Below the pieces are notes generated by a model that did no database searches, had not been told where the DNA came from, and saw only the letters and a list, made by a program, of their open reading frames with translations. A stretch of DNA of 64,000 nt from Glebionis coronaria (lineage: Eukaryota; Streptophyta; Magnoliopsida; Asterales; Asteraceae), in the NCBI GenBank assembly GCA_025667525.1, contig CM046878.1, forward strand, positions 77,975,696 to 78,039,695, in the 5' to 3' direction. The position numbers and the translations under genes are program-made. Positions 17,860 through 30,439 of the stretch are shown piece after piece (positions within the stretch are counted from its first letter, which is position 1; every line of letters starts with the position of its first letter).

Positions 17860-20260
17860 TCTCTTAATGATAAGGATTCGCGGATGGATATAGTACGTCT
17901 TCTTCATCAACAATTCAAGGTATCATTTGTTATATAATGTGTTGTAAGTCGATTTAAGTTATAGTGTATGGATATTGCACGGATTTGAGCATTTAACTAT
18001 TTCTAAATAAATTTCAGTTTTAGATATCACGTGTACCATTGGAGTTATGGAAACGCTCAACAGGTAGTTGAGGAGATGTCTCAGACAAAGAGGTATAACT
18101 ATTTGTAATGGTGATCTTTCGCTGTTTTTATACAACGGGCTAATTTTTTTTACTTGAATAGTGATTATGTTTTTTGTTGTTTCCTTCCCTGTGCTGTTTT
18201 GCAACTAAATAAAGGAAAGATTTTGCTATGCATAGCTTCTTAACTCGAGTTCTTTCTTTGGTAGTGATATGGAGAGCGACCATATAATGTGGTGGAAGAA
18301 ATGTCCTAACAATAATTTGTACACTTGTGTTTGTTTTGTAACATTGGTGGTATTGTCAAAATGGATGTCAACTAACAAAAAACTTTAAAATTTTATAAAT
18401 TGTAATGTAGATGTTGCAAAATTTTGATAAGTAACGGTGTGAGGTCTGATATATGTTAGTTGTTTTGTGTTATAAAAAGTGTTATATAAGACGTGCTTCG
18501 TCATTTTGTTGTTGTTTGAAGTTGAAGTAGCTTGATCAATTGTTAAAGTGATTAGAAAGTTTGTCATCACTAAATAATTTTAACGATTTTAACTCCTCTT
18601 TGTATTAGGTTGTGTTACTTAATTAAATGTATAACTAATATTTTCACTAATCTTTTCTAATGTTTAACTGTATAACTAATATTTTTCCCTTTTTGCTCAT
18701 TTTAATTTGGAATTTTTAGGGAGGACATGAATGAGATAGATATGCCAATGGTCATCTGGTGAGAAATGGTGATATTAATTATGTTAGAATAAATTTACCT
18801 CACATGGAAAAACCAACGGTTGTTGGCAAGAGCAAAGATAGTATGTATGAAATTTGAGAAATTTTGAATCTTTTAGTATCATTAATTCATTTGGTTACTC
18901 AAATCATGTTCGCAGCACTTATCCATGTGTAAACTTTCTTTAGTTATTATTATTTTTTAATTATTAGGCGTTCTTTGCTGTTGTCAAAATTAGAGGGTTA
19001 ACGGTTATATTTTAGGACTTCGAAGGTTGCTAGCGAGATAAAGAATTTGCAGATGTTGGAGCGGAATACTAAAACTCATTATTGTTTATTTTATTTTTTT
19101 GCAGGGGATTTGTGATAACATGATAAAGGACGATGCGGGAGTAAAAGAAAATCTCAAGCTAACCCGCGGAGATCGCCTGCCTTCCAGGGTGTACTTTAGA
19201 GACAAAAGGTACAATTGGACATGTTAGTTTTAACCCATTTATAAATGAATGCGCTGATTTGGTTCATTCAGATGCATGTGTCTAGAGACTAAAGTACGCT
19301 TGGACAATCTTATTTTGAGTTTCAGCGTTCAGTTCCACCATTATACCCAACATCAATGTGACAAAAGCATTATCATATGTATGTAATCTTCATCAGGTAT
19401 TATTTTTATGTACATTCACAAGTGTTATTGCGGTCGAATAGACTTTGAACAATGATTTTTAGGTTTGTTGCCCTAATCATCCATAAATCTGCCCTTACTC
19501 GGATTTTGGTGATATTTATTATCTTGGAATGAATTTACCTCGCATAGAAAAATCAACAGTTGGCAAGAGCAAATATAGTATGTATGCAGTTTCATTTTGC
19601 AAAGTTTTAAATCTTTTGGTATCATTTGGTTACTCAAATCATGTTTGCATCACTTATCCAGGGTACGTACCACTTCGATCTGGAACATTTCTGAAACGAG
19701 TGCAAGATGAGACTATCGGCTTTTTGTTTGAAAACTGTCTTTTTTTGGTTGATTTTGGATTAATTGAAAAACGTTTTACTTATGCATGTTTGATGGAATG
19801 CTTGAATGGAAATCTATCTTCTTATTTGATAAGCATATCTATTGATGAGTATTTTACACAAATATAAGAAAGTGATTTAATATGATACTGAGCTTATGGT
19901 GTAGTTGTTAGGTTTGACTTTTGTAGTTCGAACATTTGATTTGAGTTAAGTTATTGGAAAATATTTGCAAAACAGTTATGTCACCAAGAATGGTAATTGA
20001 CTGGGATTATAAAGTAATCTTTTTTTTTTGCAGATTTAGTAGGTGTAAACTGAGCTAATCTGGTGGTACTTCTATGTTATGAAGTACCAATTTGGTGGTA
20101 CTTTGAGTGGACATGCTATTTTGAAGGTGATTAAGATAAATTTGATTATATGCCTAACTCCAAAATAATGTCTTTATGCTCTCTTTTTATTTTCTCTTTC
20201 ACAGCAAGAAAGAATACAAAGAACCCTTATATAGCTGTAACATCCATTGAGGTAATTTTT
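17860..20260 (+). pseudogene. Possible degenerate multi-exon fragment with internal duplication
   Basis: Scattered segments have splice-like borders: MDIVRLLHQQFK/GTATC at 17884-17919; about 18018-18091 (YHVYHWSYGNAQQVVEEMSQ, ending at GTATAA); 19106-19209 (GICDNMIKDDAGVKE ... RVYFRDK, between TTGCAG and GTACAA); and 20203-20251 between CACAG and GTAATT. A VVEEMS-like stretch reappears near 18292. None joins into a credible protein and the family is not recognised. Captured exons or a dead transposon gene are both possible. Confidence 0.25.
18771..19665 (+). repeat. Direct duplication (~160 bp) at 18771-18930 and 19509-19662
   Basis: Both copies contain ATTTACCTC(A/G)CAT-GAAAAA ... GGCAAGAGCAAA-ATAGTATGTATG ... 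TTTGGTTACTCAAATCATGTT(C/T)GCA, with scattered differences. They are separated by about 580 bp of unrelated sequence. Confidence 0.65.
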
Positions 20261-21503
20261 CTCTTTTTAACATCTATTTATGCTCTCACACTCATTCTTA
20301 GTTACTTAGACTTATGATTTGATTTTTAGTTTATATACGACCGAATGCAACTTAATGTGACATAGGACATAAAAACACGTCATTATGTCTCATTTAGCTT
20401 AGTTCGCATTAATTTCATGGTTTCCACATAAACTATATGTGCATATGCTTTTAGTTACGTTATTTTATAAGAAGGGCATTACATAAAAACATGTTAATAT
20501 GTCTCTGTTAGTTAATTTGTTTTACACGCTGCAACAAAATCACTCTTTTAAAATTCGTTGGTATATGGTCATATAGCAAGAGTTCTTATAGAGTGCTCGA
20601 GCAATTTCTAAACTTCATATACTCAGAATTGTATTTGTTGCTGTCATATAATTCACCAAAAAATGATACACGCGTAGTTGGACACTTGCGCACTTATGAA
20701 TTATGTATTATCTCAATTTAGTTTCGGCTTATATAGCCGACCTATGGCTTATTTGGTTTTGGGCTTATGTTTCATAAGCTGACTTGTTGTAGCAAGGTTA
20801 TGCACAAGATGTTTCAGTGGGTTACATAACAGTTGCAAATACAAGATTGGAACCTCAACAATGACTCCGTACAAATGGTAATAAAGAGTAGTTGCAAGGG
20901 TAAAAGGAATATGAAGAATTTGTACTTTTTCTATATAATGTCATTGCTAAAATTATTAGAGGCTAAATTGTTGACTTTCTTAGCCAAACCAGCTGCTAAT
21001 TATTCTGTATCTATCATGGAAGGGGATGTTGGTGGGGGAAAACATAACAAGAAATACATAAAGTGACAACATATGTTGGCATATGGTGTTTTTGTTGTTT
21101 AACTATAATTCTTTGATTTGATTTGGTATATGCGTAACCACATCATAATTTATTCGAAGGAAGTGTTCAAGGACACATTATTTAACTTACATCATTATAG
21201 TTTCCAGCCACAATATATGATCAAAACATGGAACGTTCACTTGGTTTATACATAAAAATTTCTTCCTTAAACTGGCATGCATCTTATAGTTTAAGCTAAT
21301 GAAGATAAGAAGCACAATATTATTGGTACAAGACAAAGCGAGTTCCATATTAGATTGTGATGAAAATGAAACTTGTGTGTATACCAACATAATACTAATA
21401 AGTAAATAAGTCTCCTTAAAGCATCATAATATAATAAGAGACTTTTAACTAACATCTAATGTCTTTCTTTTATCATGTAAGCAATGAATATGGTAAAGCC
21501 TTA
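20261..21503. other. AT-rich spacer, no supported gene
   Basis: Contains GGCTTAT/ATAAGCC-type words near 20725-20790 like those at 49.8-50.5 kb, but no complete element could be bounded. The short open frames lack features. Confidence 0.4.
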
Positions 21504-21761
21504 GGGCATCCACTATGGTAGTTTAAGAAAAGTTTATAAAATGATAAAGAGGTTTAAATTATAATGGAGATAGGTTTATAAATAGATTTATAATGAATAG
21601 GTCCATAATTTTAGACCTCTTTAAAATTTAATGCATGTTTAAATATTGAGAATTTATAAACTTAAAGAGGTTTATACATAGTGGAAAAAGGTTTATGAAG
21701 CCAAAAACTTTAGAAATTAATGATTTTATTAATTTTTAGACATCTACCATTGTAAATGCTC
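21504..21761 (+). mobile_element. Tourist-like MITE copy 1, 258 bp
   Basis: Inverted ends GGGCATCCACTATGGTAG and CTACCATTGTAAATGCTC, flanked by TTA at 21501-21503 and 21762-21764. The interior is AT-rich. It is the same family as 28261-28532, which lies in the opposite orientation. Confidence 0.75.
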
Positions 21762-22269
21762 TTATTCATGAAATAGGAAACAGATCCTCAACTAGGGAAT
21801 AATTTGAAAATTACTTGTTTATGATGGAGCTTAATTTGGATAATAAATGCCCACTGCTCCACTAATGGTTGTTTTTGAATACATGCTGAATGAGGTTTAT
21901 AAACATTTAAAATTAAAAAAATATTTTTTGTTCGTCACTCCAAATTATGAATTGCTTTTATTTCTCAATCCTATTGAAAAAGGCTTATGTAGACTTTAAG
22001 GGCTTATTAGTTGGTAAAAAGACACGAATATCTTTCAAAATACAACACTTAAGAGCTTGAAATATTTTGAAATGTAATTATGTGATTTTACAATAATAAA
22101 CTTAAGCTTCAATTAATTCGCCAAAAAGTTTTATGGAATGATAAACTTTCTGCATATAATAAGCTATAGCTCTAGCTCCGAATGCATGCTCAACTCCAAC
22201 TCCAACTTATTTCGTCAAACACACCAATTGTAAGAGTTGCATAATTAGTTACGGGCTTATTATAAAATA
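21762..22269. other. AT-rich spacer, nothing recognised
   Basis: No coding or repeat feature supported. Confidence 0.4.
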
Positions 22270-22888
22270 CTAGCAGGGTACCCGCGCGATGCTGTTGCGG
22301 GTACCTGTAATATAATTTCGGTGATTAATATTTTAACTTTACGTTTTTTTAACAACATTTCAAAAAGCGAAAATTTAAGGTTTATGTAGCTTTACCTAAT
22401 TGTCAAACCGAATCGATAGTGGCTCTGGTTCTCGGTTGAACCAGTTATTCTGGTTTAATATTGAAAATTGTATATATATATATATATATATATATGTTTT
22501 AAATTGTTTTGTAAGGTGAATAAAAATTATATATTTGAGTAATGGGGTGTATTAATTATATGTTCATTTTTATTAATTGATTTTGAAAAAATAAGATGTA
22601 GTGACATTTGTTGTTTTATACAATATGTTATTTTATCTGTAAATTGTGGTAATGAATTGTTTTAATTATAATATTAATTACATTCTAATGAGTGTTTTAA
22701 ATGTAATGTGTTATAAAAGTTCTTTTGCTTGTTCTGGTTGTACATAAGCATTAATAGGTTGTATTACTCAAATTTTAGTTTGTTGTTTGTATTAATAAGT
22801 TGTATATTATGCTTTATTTGTTGTACTACTTAAAATTTTTGTATTTATTGAAGAGAAAGATATCAATTTGCTTTATAAGGAGTATAGA
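22270..22888 (-). mobile_element. Small non-autonomous Helitron, 619 bp
   Basis: On the minus strand it starts TCTATACTCCTTATAAAG at 22888 after A and ends with hairpin GGTACCCGC/GCGGGTACC, then CTAG at 22270-22273 followed by T. Non-coding. Confidence 0.75.
22470..22495. repeat. (TA)n microsatellite
   Basis: About 13 TA units inside the small Helitron. Confidence 0.9.
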
Positions 22889-25000
22889 TAGTACATACGT
22901 GTAACACATCCATTTTACTTTTATCATATTCTTCCTTCAGAGAAAAAAGTTTGAAGGAATATATATTTTCAGAGCTTGTTTATTGCACGGATCTTAAACT
23001 AGTAAGTGATAAAAAGAAACGTCACATTTTAGTAAAAAAGAAACGGCATCAAGGACATTTTTGAAACAATGTTTAATAAATTCATTTTCTTATCGTGTTT
23101 TAATAAAAGTTTCTAATTAAAGATGAAAAAGACGTATAATACAAGAGGAATTTACTGCTTAAATTTACTTTGGAAACGTGTTTAACAATACTAATCGTGT
23201 TACTCAAAATAACGTACGTAGTAACATTTAAGTCAAATACCAAATTGTGATGCCATAATATTCGTATGGCCTATTATAGCTACGAATAAGCCGATGTCCA
23301 TAGCTAAATCTTGGACGTAAGTTTTGAAAGTGAGCAGAAGTATTACAAAGTTTTTAGCTAGTATATATATTGAATATAGACAAACTTAATTAGGCAACAA
23401 CATGTATCATCATGGGTGGACCTAAAGGGGTTTTCAGGGTTTACAGGAATCTGATGGGTTGTTGTCTCGTAATGTACGGTTTTATAAAAATTGACGACTT
23501 TTTCAAATAAACCTGATCTCAAATTTTGTGTTACATATATACTTCTTAATCCGAAATTTTGGATACTCGTAAATACAAAACTTCTATTCGAAATTTCGGA
23601 TGTCTAAAATATAAAAACTTAGCTAAAATAACGTGTATAACATATAAGCGTTATCGTAAATTTCAGATATCAAAATTCATGATATATATTGTTATTAACA
23701 AGTCTTTTAAATGATTAAAATAAAAAACAAAAAATTATCATCCAAAGTTTCCCATTTCATGATTTAGCACACAAAAATTCATAAGATGACTCTTATAATA
23801 AATGTCTAAATTCACACGATGATTGTTTGTGAAAAAGATTTAAAACTGGTGGCTGTTGGGGATGGTGGTGGTGGTTCAAGGTAGCGCCGCCACCGTCGTC
23901 GTCATGAAACTTTCGTTGGATATTATCGATGATTGTGATAATGATGTTTAGTTGAGTACGACTCCAAGAATTGATATAAACCATGGTCCTCCATGGTTTA
24001 CACATAGTGGAGGTGAAAATATGTGTGTTTGTAAGGAAGGTGGAGTTAATGGTTATTTTGTTTTGATTTTGTTTACATGTGAGGGGTTTAGAAAAAAGAT
24101 ATTGTTTTAATATAAAGTTTTTATTATGAATAAGTTAATAAAATAACGGTAAGTCTTTATTTAATTTAGACACCACCTTACTATATTGTAGTTAGGTTAT
24201 TTTAGGATTGAGAGAGAATTCATTTGCAGGGTACCCGCGTTGTGTCAGTAGATCAGTCTTTGTAACATATTTTTTTACGAATTAGTTTTTAATTTTATAT
24301 CTTTCTTACAACGAGGTTTTGAAAAACAACATTGTAAGGTTTCCATAATATATGTACTTTGCTAGCCGACCGATAATGACTCCGGTTTTTGATAGACCCC
24401 GTTGGTCCAATTAGGCTTTAAAAGTGTATCTATCATCATTTTAGGTAGACTACTCATATATTTTTTGTAAATATATTCTTTTAATTCTAATATAATATTA
24501 ATATATAATTGTATTTTTAAATAACAAGATGTTTTAGTTATAAACTCCGTTAGTATTATTTATTTTTATTTCCAATTATGTATTAGTGGAGTATTATGTA
24601 CTAATTAGTTTTAATATGAGTATTAAGGTATGTTTGTAGTAATTAGTCAAGAAAAAAAAACAAGCAAAATTTTTGGTTTGAAGTTTGGTTTTAAAAAACA
24701 TATTTCAGAACGTTCGGTTTTATACAAGAAGTGACTGAGACCGCCTCATGTTCATCTATATTCAAAACTCTTTATACTTGTAAAAAAAATTATGTGCATA
24801 TGATGACTTAGTGTTTTAGGTCCGCCCTATCATATCACATATTAAACTTTCATTTTTGTTTAGATAACAAATTCACCACGTACGTACTATATATAGAAAT
24901 CAATATTAACAACTTTATGACATTTGCTAATGCTACTACATACGTTATTTAATTTAAACATTTATAAGCTTATAGCTTCATTCATTTGGGTCAAGCAATC
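22889..25000. other. AT-rich spacer with a degenerate Helitron terminus
   Basis: Near 24226-24245, TGCAGGGTACCCGCG resembles the 3' hairpin of the small Helitrons but CTAG is lost and no 5' partner was found. The minus-strand frame at 23793-24005 is His/Asp-rich low complexity and is not called. Confidence 0.4.
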
Positions 25001-25203
25001 GTTAAATATGTAAGTTTAACCAAATTTGGAACTAGCTAGTTGTTTCTTCGTAAACTACCCAAAGTGTGCTATAAATTCATTCTACAAACTGAAAATTTAT
25101 CCGCTAAATATGTAAGTTTAACCAAATTTGGAACTAGTTGTTTCTTCGAACAAATTTGGAACTAGTTGTTTCTTCGTAAACTACCCAAAGTGTGCTATAA
25201 ATC
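25001..25203 (+). repeat. Tandem duplication of ~76-100 bp with inner 29-bp repeat
   Basis: The unit from TAAATATGTAAGTTTAACC to AAAGTGTGCTATAAAT occurs at 25001-25076 and again from 25103. The second copy contains CAAATTTGGAACTAGTTG twice. Confidence 0.8.
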
Positions 25204-26329
25204 TATCGCAATGCCTTGAAGCATTTTAATAGGAAACTGGATGACTAGCATGGGTTGATATTCTCTTCGTGAGATGATTCAAATTTCGGGTTGAGAGACT
25301 TGGTGCCTCAGTGGTACGCAAGATACTCCGTTGCACCAAACTACCGTTAAAAAAAACAAACTAAAAATTTCTCATACAACAAAGTTTAAAACTCAAATTG
25401 ATCGAGAGCATCTATACGCAAAAGAATTGGAGATGATGAGTTCAAGCATGATTTTCACAATTTTATTTTATTATCTTGACAAGGTCCTCTCGGTCATACG
25501 CGGACCACGTTCAATATGCGAACCACGTTCAGACACCAATGACAACGTAAGTAACACCACGCACCCTTTTTTTGTTTCAAAAATGAAATAAATTGAATAT
25601 GTAAAAACGGTACCGTATGAAGACGAGAATTCTTGGGTTTGGTACCGGAATACAAAATTTTCATTAGTTAAACCACTTTACTTGATCTGCTGAATGTGCC
25701 CATTTATGCTAGAGTACTACTACATTATGTTTAGATACGGTTGTGATATGTGATAACATTTACTTAATTAATACATCAAGTACGTCATATAAATCTTCAA
25801 ACTTAATTTGGTCAACGGAGTGTGAATGTATAATCATCTTTTTGCTAATAATGCTTACGTTCATTAGAAATGAAACATCTCATGGTTTAAGTTGTTGAAG
25901 TTTATGTGTGTAAAGAACAACACAAAAGAAAGGGCTATTTTGTCAAATGTTCGAAATGGTTGGTTTTTGTCAAATGTCTCCATTTTTATTTTTTTTTGTA
26001 AATCAAAACATAAAATGGAGATTTTTTTTAAGAGAATGTTACCTTAATAGGATATATTTATTTTATTTATTCTTTTAAAACCATTAGTTCTTCCTTAATT
26101 TAGTAAAAATCATTAATTCACGTTTTTTTTATAAAAAGTTAAAAAGATGATAAAAAGTATATATATGTTAAAAAGGATAAAGAAAAATCTTAGGAAAAGC
26201 GAGTGAAATATTATAAAATTTTTGTGTTAAAATAATCATTTTTAAGACTTTAGGGTTGAATTACGCGACTTCCAAAAGCAAAGGACACACAAACAAACTA
26301 TCTGAAAAGGAAAAGGATAAAATAAATCA
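25204..26329. other. AT-rich spacer, no supported gene
   Basis: The 86-codon plus-strand frame at 25331 has no recognisable feature. Confidence 0.4.
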
Positions 26330-26412
26330 GTCAGTCACCATCCACGCTTCACACCACAAGCCCCCATCGGCCGACTACCAGATCTTATCATCTTAAATCA
26401 TCTCAAACAGAG
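26330..26412 (+). other. Possible untranslated first exon of the membrane-protein pseudogene
   Basis: A pyrimidine-rich, relatively GC-rich stretch (CACGCTTCACACCACAAG...) ends CAGA followed by the consensus donor GTAAGT at 26413. It has no ATG. The next acceptor-like site on this strand with coding sequence behind it is at 28051. Pairing the two is inference. Confidence 0.35.
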
Positions 26413-26649
26413 TAAGTTGTAATTGAAAGGTGATTTTGAGATTGTTCTTTTCTTTAGATTTGATGCTTTTTACTTAAGGTGCTAACGGTATGATTTTTAA
26501 CATTGAATTCTTGATTTTATTTTAATAATTGATATAGTGCTTTTAGTGATATTCTATAGGAGGTTGTGATTCTTTTGTTAATTTGGGGTACAAAATTAGG
26601 GGTTTATTAAATATGTATAAGAGGTTGTGAATTTTTTTATAAAAGGTTA

Positions 26650-26812
26650 AAAAGTATATGTGAAAACTTTAGTGTTAAGAAAATCATTGTGTAATTTGAT
26701 TATGATCTATAAGAAGTTGTGATTTTTTTTATAAGAGGTTGTAATTTGATTGATGATAAAAAGTATATGTGAAAACTTTAGTGTTAAGACAATCATTGTG
26801 TAATTTGATTGA
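26650..26812 (+). repeat. 109-bp tandem repeat, two copies
   Basis: AAAAGTATATGTGAAAACTT followed by TAGTGTTAAGA-AATCATTGTG occurs at about 26650 and 26759 with one difference. Confidence 0.75.
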
Positions 26813-28051
26813 TGATGATGGCAAGAAAGAATATTAGAGATTTATTGTTTTATTATTGTGTATATGTTGCCAATGTTGTAGGTTTAGTTTAGTTCATTAG
26901 GTACTATTAAATGTTGTCTGCTCACAAAATTGCATGCAACCAAGGCCTAAAGCCATAAAAAAACGCAACTTTCACATATAAACTAATTCATTATTCATTA
27001 TACCCGTGGTTACAAGGCAAGTATAGCTAAGGCTTTAGGTCTTCAAATTTCTAAGGCCCTGAATTTTATAGAACATTGTATATATATAACTTTAGTCACA
27101 TATTTTTCTCGTGTCATATATAGATATATGATTATTCAAGGACCCTATTAGTCGATACGTGTTAAATAATCATAATTTTGGGCTATTTCGTTTAGACGTT
27201 TTCTTTTTAAGCCTACGAATTATAAAAAGTTAAGTATAAATATATTAAGTATAAAAATTTAAAACTAATGGTGATTTACTGCTTATTTTTGGATATACGA
27301 AATTTCTTTTTGGATAAAAGTTTTATATATCCGAATACCCAAAATCTGAAACATGTAATATTTAAGCAAAACAAAAGAGTTTCAATTCTGCTATCCAAAA
27401 TTTTGGTTAAAGGTATTATATATCCGAACATCCAAAATTCTGTATTTCAGTATAATATTTACGTGACACAAAATTTTGGGACTAGGTTTCATTATAAAAC
27501 AAAAGAGGAATTTTTACAAAAAATTACATTACGCTAGAAACATCCATCGAGATCTCGCGAACTTCAAGAAACCACGTAGGTCCGCCATAGTATTTGGGTA
27601 TAAACGGTATAGATTTATTTTTGAAACTAAAGTTTTCAGAGAAATTATACATGTGAGAAATGCTACATCGATAATCAATTAAATTAGTTAATCGAATTAT
27701 AGTTATTAACTCTATTAGTAATTTTTATGTTGTATATAGAATAATGCTAAGAATTTCGACAACAGTTACTTTAGCAATAAAAAGTATTTTAAAAATAAAG
27801 TTAATAAAAGTTATTAATGATCGAATGTGTCACAAAAACATATACATATTGGCTCATTTGCTAATTAAAAATAAAATATTATACTGGTTTAATATAAAAA
27901 AATTGAAAAAATAAATTCTAAGTATATAAACAATTGTTCGACAAATCACTTTTATAAACAGGCCTCGAATTAAAGAATCACTTTAGGCCTCCGAGAAAGT
28001 TGAGCCGCCCTTGCATTATACTATTTCTAATCTATATGTTTTGTGATACAG

Positions 28052-28890
28052 AGTGTATCCTTTACCGCAAAATAATGACGACGCCCAAAGTGTCCTTAAT
28101 GAGTGTGAAAGAGAAGACAACGCTCGTGGGAGGAATATATTAATCCTCGCACTTGTGTTGGCTTGTGTATTTTCTTTCTTTTTAACATCGGGATTGATAT
28201 TGTTTAGTAAGCACGTCGACTTGAAAGATACACGTGTAGATTATATATCTACTAAACTTAGAGCATTCACAATGATGAACTTTTTTAAAGGTCTAAAATT
28301 TAATAAGATCATTAATTTAAAAAGGTATAAGCTTAATAAACCTTTTTGCACTATTTATAAACCTATTCAAGTTTATATATTCTCAGTTTTATACATGCAT
28401 TGAATTTTGAATAGATCTAGTATTCTAGACATATATATAGACTTATTTATAAACCTATCTCTATTATAGTTGACAAGCTTTTAGACATCTTCATTATTTT
28501 ATAATTTTTTTTAAACTACCATAGTGAATGCCTTTGAAATAAACGACTCCAGCATTGAATTTGAGAAAGTGACTGCTCAACTTAGAGTTAACTTCGAGAA
28601 AGGCCCATGTATCAAAGTCTACCTGGATTTAGTTACGTACACTTTAAGTACAAAAAAACATTGAGAATCACCCTCTCAATGTAATTTTGTGCTAGCGCCT
28701 TTCGCATCTCCAAAAGCACCCAAACTGAGGTGAAGTTTGATCCTCTTTAAATTAAATTAACAAAGACAGAGTCGAGGGACTTGAAAAATGGTGTGGATAA
28801 TGGAGAAGTACTTGTACGATTCCATGCAGACTACAAGACCAAGATCAAGTTCCTTTTTCTACAAAGATTCGAGCATTGAAGCTTCAGTTG
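28052..28890 (+). pseudogene. Single-pass membrane protein pseudogene, LEA_2/NDR1-HIN1-like candidate, split by a MITE
   Basis: After an acceptor-like TGATACAG the frame reads VYPLPQNNDDAQSVLNE, a basic patch, then a clear membrane segment (ILILALVLACVFSFFLTSG) and SKHVDLKDTRVDYIS. The expected first codon is GTG (28053), which may be a lost ATG. A Tourist MITE interrupts at 28261-28532. Similar coding-like sequence resumes with SSIEFEKVTAQLRVNF and, further on, GEVLVRFHADYKTKIKF, with stops between. A short N-terminus, one membrane helix and a beta-rich outer domain fit the LEA_2 (NDR1/HIN1-like) layout. That family call is tentative. Confidence 0.45.
28261..28532 (-). mobile_element. Tourist-like MITE copy 2, 272 bp
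   Basis: Ends GAGCATTCACAATG and CATAGTGAATGCC, flanked by TTA (28258-28260) and TTT (28533-28535, likely a mutated TTA). Its reverse complement aligns along its length with 21504-21761. Confidence 0.75.
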
Positions 28891-28952
28891 TTATTATAAA
28901 TGCACAATCGAAGCTTTAGTTGTTATTATAAATACACACACGTCTGTGTTAA

Positions 28953-29117
28953 TGTAAAATACTAGAGATATTATTGATTGAATGAATGCCTTACACAAGA
29001 GGTGGCATATGTATTTATACAAAATACATAGCTTTGACTTTAAGCAACCTATAAAAACTTTTAAACCTAATGGACCACAAGCCCACAACCGGGATTGAGT
29101 CAACCTATCGTCTAACA
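28953..29117 (-). repeat. TRIM 3' LTR
   Basis: 165 bp, TGTTAG...TTTTACA on the minus strand, with a TATAAATACATATG promoter-like word. A polypurine tract borders it at 29118-29128. Confidence 0.85.
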
Positions 29118-29228
29118 CTCTCCTATAGTTTGAACGGGAGGCTTCCAGACGTACAAGTTGGAATAAAAGGCCTTCTTATTTTCTTCATCTTCTTTGTTTG
29201 TTTGAGCGAAAATATAATTGTATTGGAC

Positions 29229-29548
29229 TGTTGGAAATACGTTTTTACGTATTTAGGAAGATTCCGTCACTCAGACAATATACTAAGTAGTAGCTCGTAG
29301 TCTAGACATCGTTATTTAACAAACAAGCCCAAGCCTAGCCTACAACTTGTGTAGGCCGGCCCAAACATGTAAGCCCAAGCCCATTACAAGGCTTGGGTAT
29401 ATAAACCCTCTCCTTAGATAGAGAGGGTGTGTGGTTATTCATTTTTCATATAAAAAACATAAGTTTCTCTCTCTACAATTGTGTGTAATCCACCATCTCT
29501 CTATCTCTTTCTCTCTCTAAAAACATAAGCAAGATTTACATTTCAACA
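29229..29548 (+). repeat. Copia-1 5' LTR
   Basis: TGTTGGAAATACG...TTTCAACA, with a promoter-like GGGTATATAAACCC near 29395-29408 and a CT-rich 3' third. Confidence 0.95.
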
Positions 29549-30439
29549 AATGGTATCAAGAGCTTGGGATGGAATATAGGTTGGTTTTCGTGTTGTGTAT
29601 GCTTTCTTAAGCATATCATAGGTTTTTGAGTTTTCTTTGCCGAATCATCAAACTTTTTTTCGTGTTTGTTTGTGTTCTAAAGTCGAATACAGTCTTTAAC
29701 CGTGTCGTAGTATCTTGGGTATCTTGGTTTTTGGCTAAAACTCAAGTTTTTTGGATCGAAAGTTGCAAAATTTCTTGTTTCTCACCATTCCGAAATTCTT
29801 GCAAGGTTTCCATCGGAAAGTACAACGTGAGGGTGGTTTGATCGCAATAACCTACTGGTTCCACTTTGCGATCATTGGATTTAAACACCTTTTTCCGACG
29901 TGACATTTCGATCTGGCATTGCGATCTGGGATTCCGACGGCTTTAAGGATTCTTGTGTCGTCACTCTGTCCATTTTATTTTAGCAACATTCCGATCTGGA
30001 CATTCCGATAGTGGAATTCCGATCTGGACATTCCGATAGTGGCATTCCGATCTGGACATTCCGATCTGGACATTCCGATCTGGACATTCCGATAGTGACA
30101 TTCCGATCTGGTCATTCCGATAGTGACATTCCGATCTGGACATTAAGATAGTGTGACATTCCGATCTGGACTTTCCGATAGTGACATTCCGATCTAGACA
30201 TTCCGATACCAGCAACATTCCGACAGAAAAGAGTATTCCGACAGAAATCAACATTCCGAAAATCCAAAAAATTATTCCATAAAAAATTTCGATGTAATTT
30301 TGACTTGGAATTTTTGGTTTATCAAGAACATATTTTAGGGGATTTTAACATTGTTTCTCGACTTTAACACACCACAACACAAAAACACTTAACCTTATTT
30401 CATTGATCGATCAACGTTTGTAAATCTTAACTTATCAAA
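29549..30439 (+). other. Copia-1 untranslated leader with PBS
   Basis: 890 bp between the 5' LTR and the gag ATG. It carries the PBS at 29551-29563 and the 14-bp array described separately. Confidence 0.8.
29893..30210 (+). repeat. 14-bp minisatellite (ACATTCCGATCTGG / ACATTCCGATAGTG)
   Basis: From 29986 to 30208 about 16 units of 14 bp follow each other, alternating irregularly between two variants. Degenerate units precede (29893-29940) and follow (30210-30260). It lies in the copia leader, where packaging and translation signals normally reside. Confidence 0.9.

Noticed and set aside
23984..24001. Perfect small palindrome AAACCATGG / CCATGGTTT
   Set aside because: Short, and nothing around it gives it a role.
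23793..24005. Minus-strand 70-codon frame with a His/Asp-rich stretch
   Set aside because: Low-complexity translation, no start context or family resemblance.
26945..28000. Possible element bounded by AAGGCCTAAAG and CTTTAGGCCTC
   Set aside because: Inverted words about 1 kb apart were noticed, but no TSD or further end similarity could be established.
29961..30254. 97-codon minus-strand frame with repetitive SECHYRN units
   Set aside because: It is only the translation of the 14-bp leader minisatellite.
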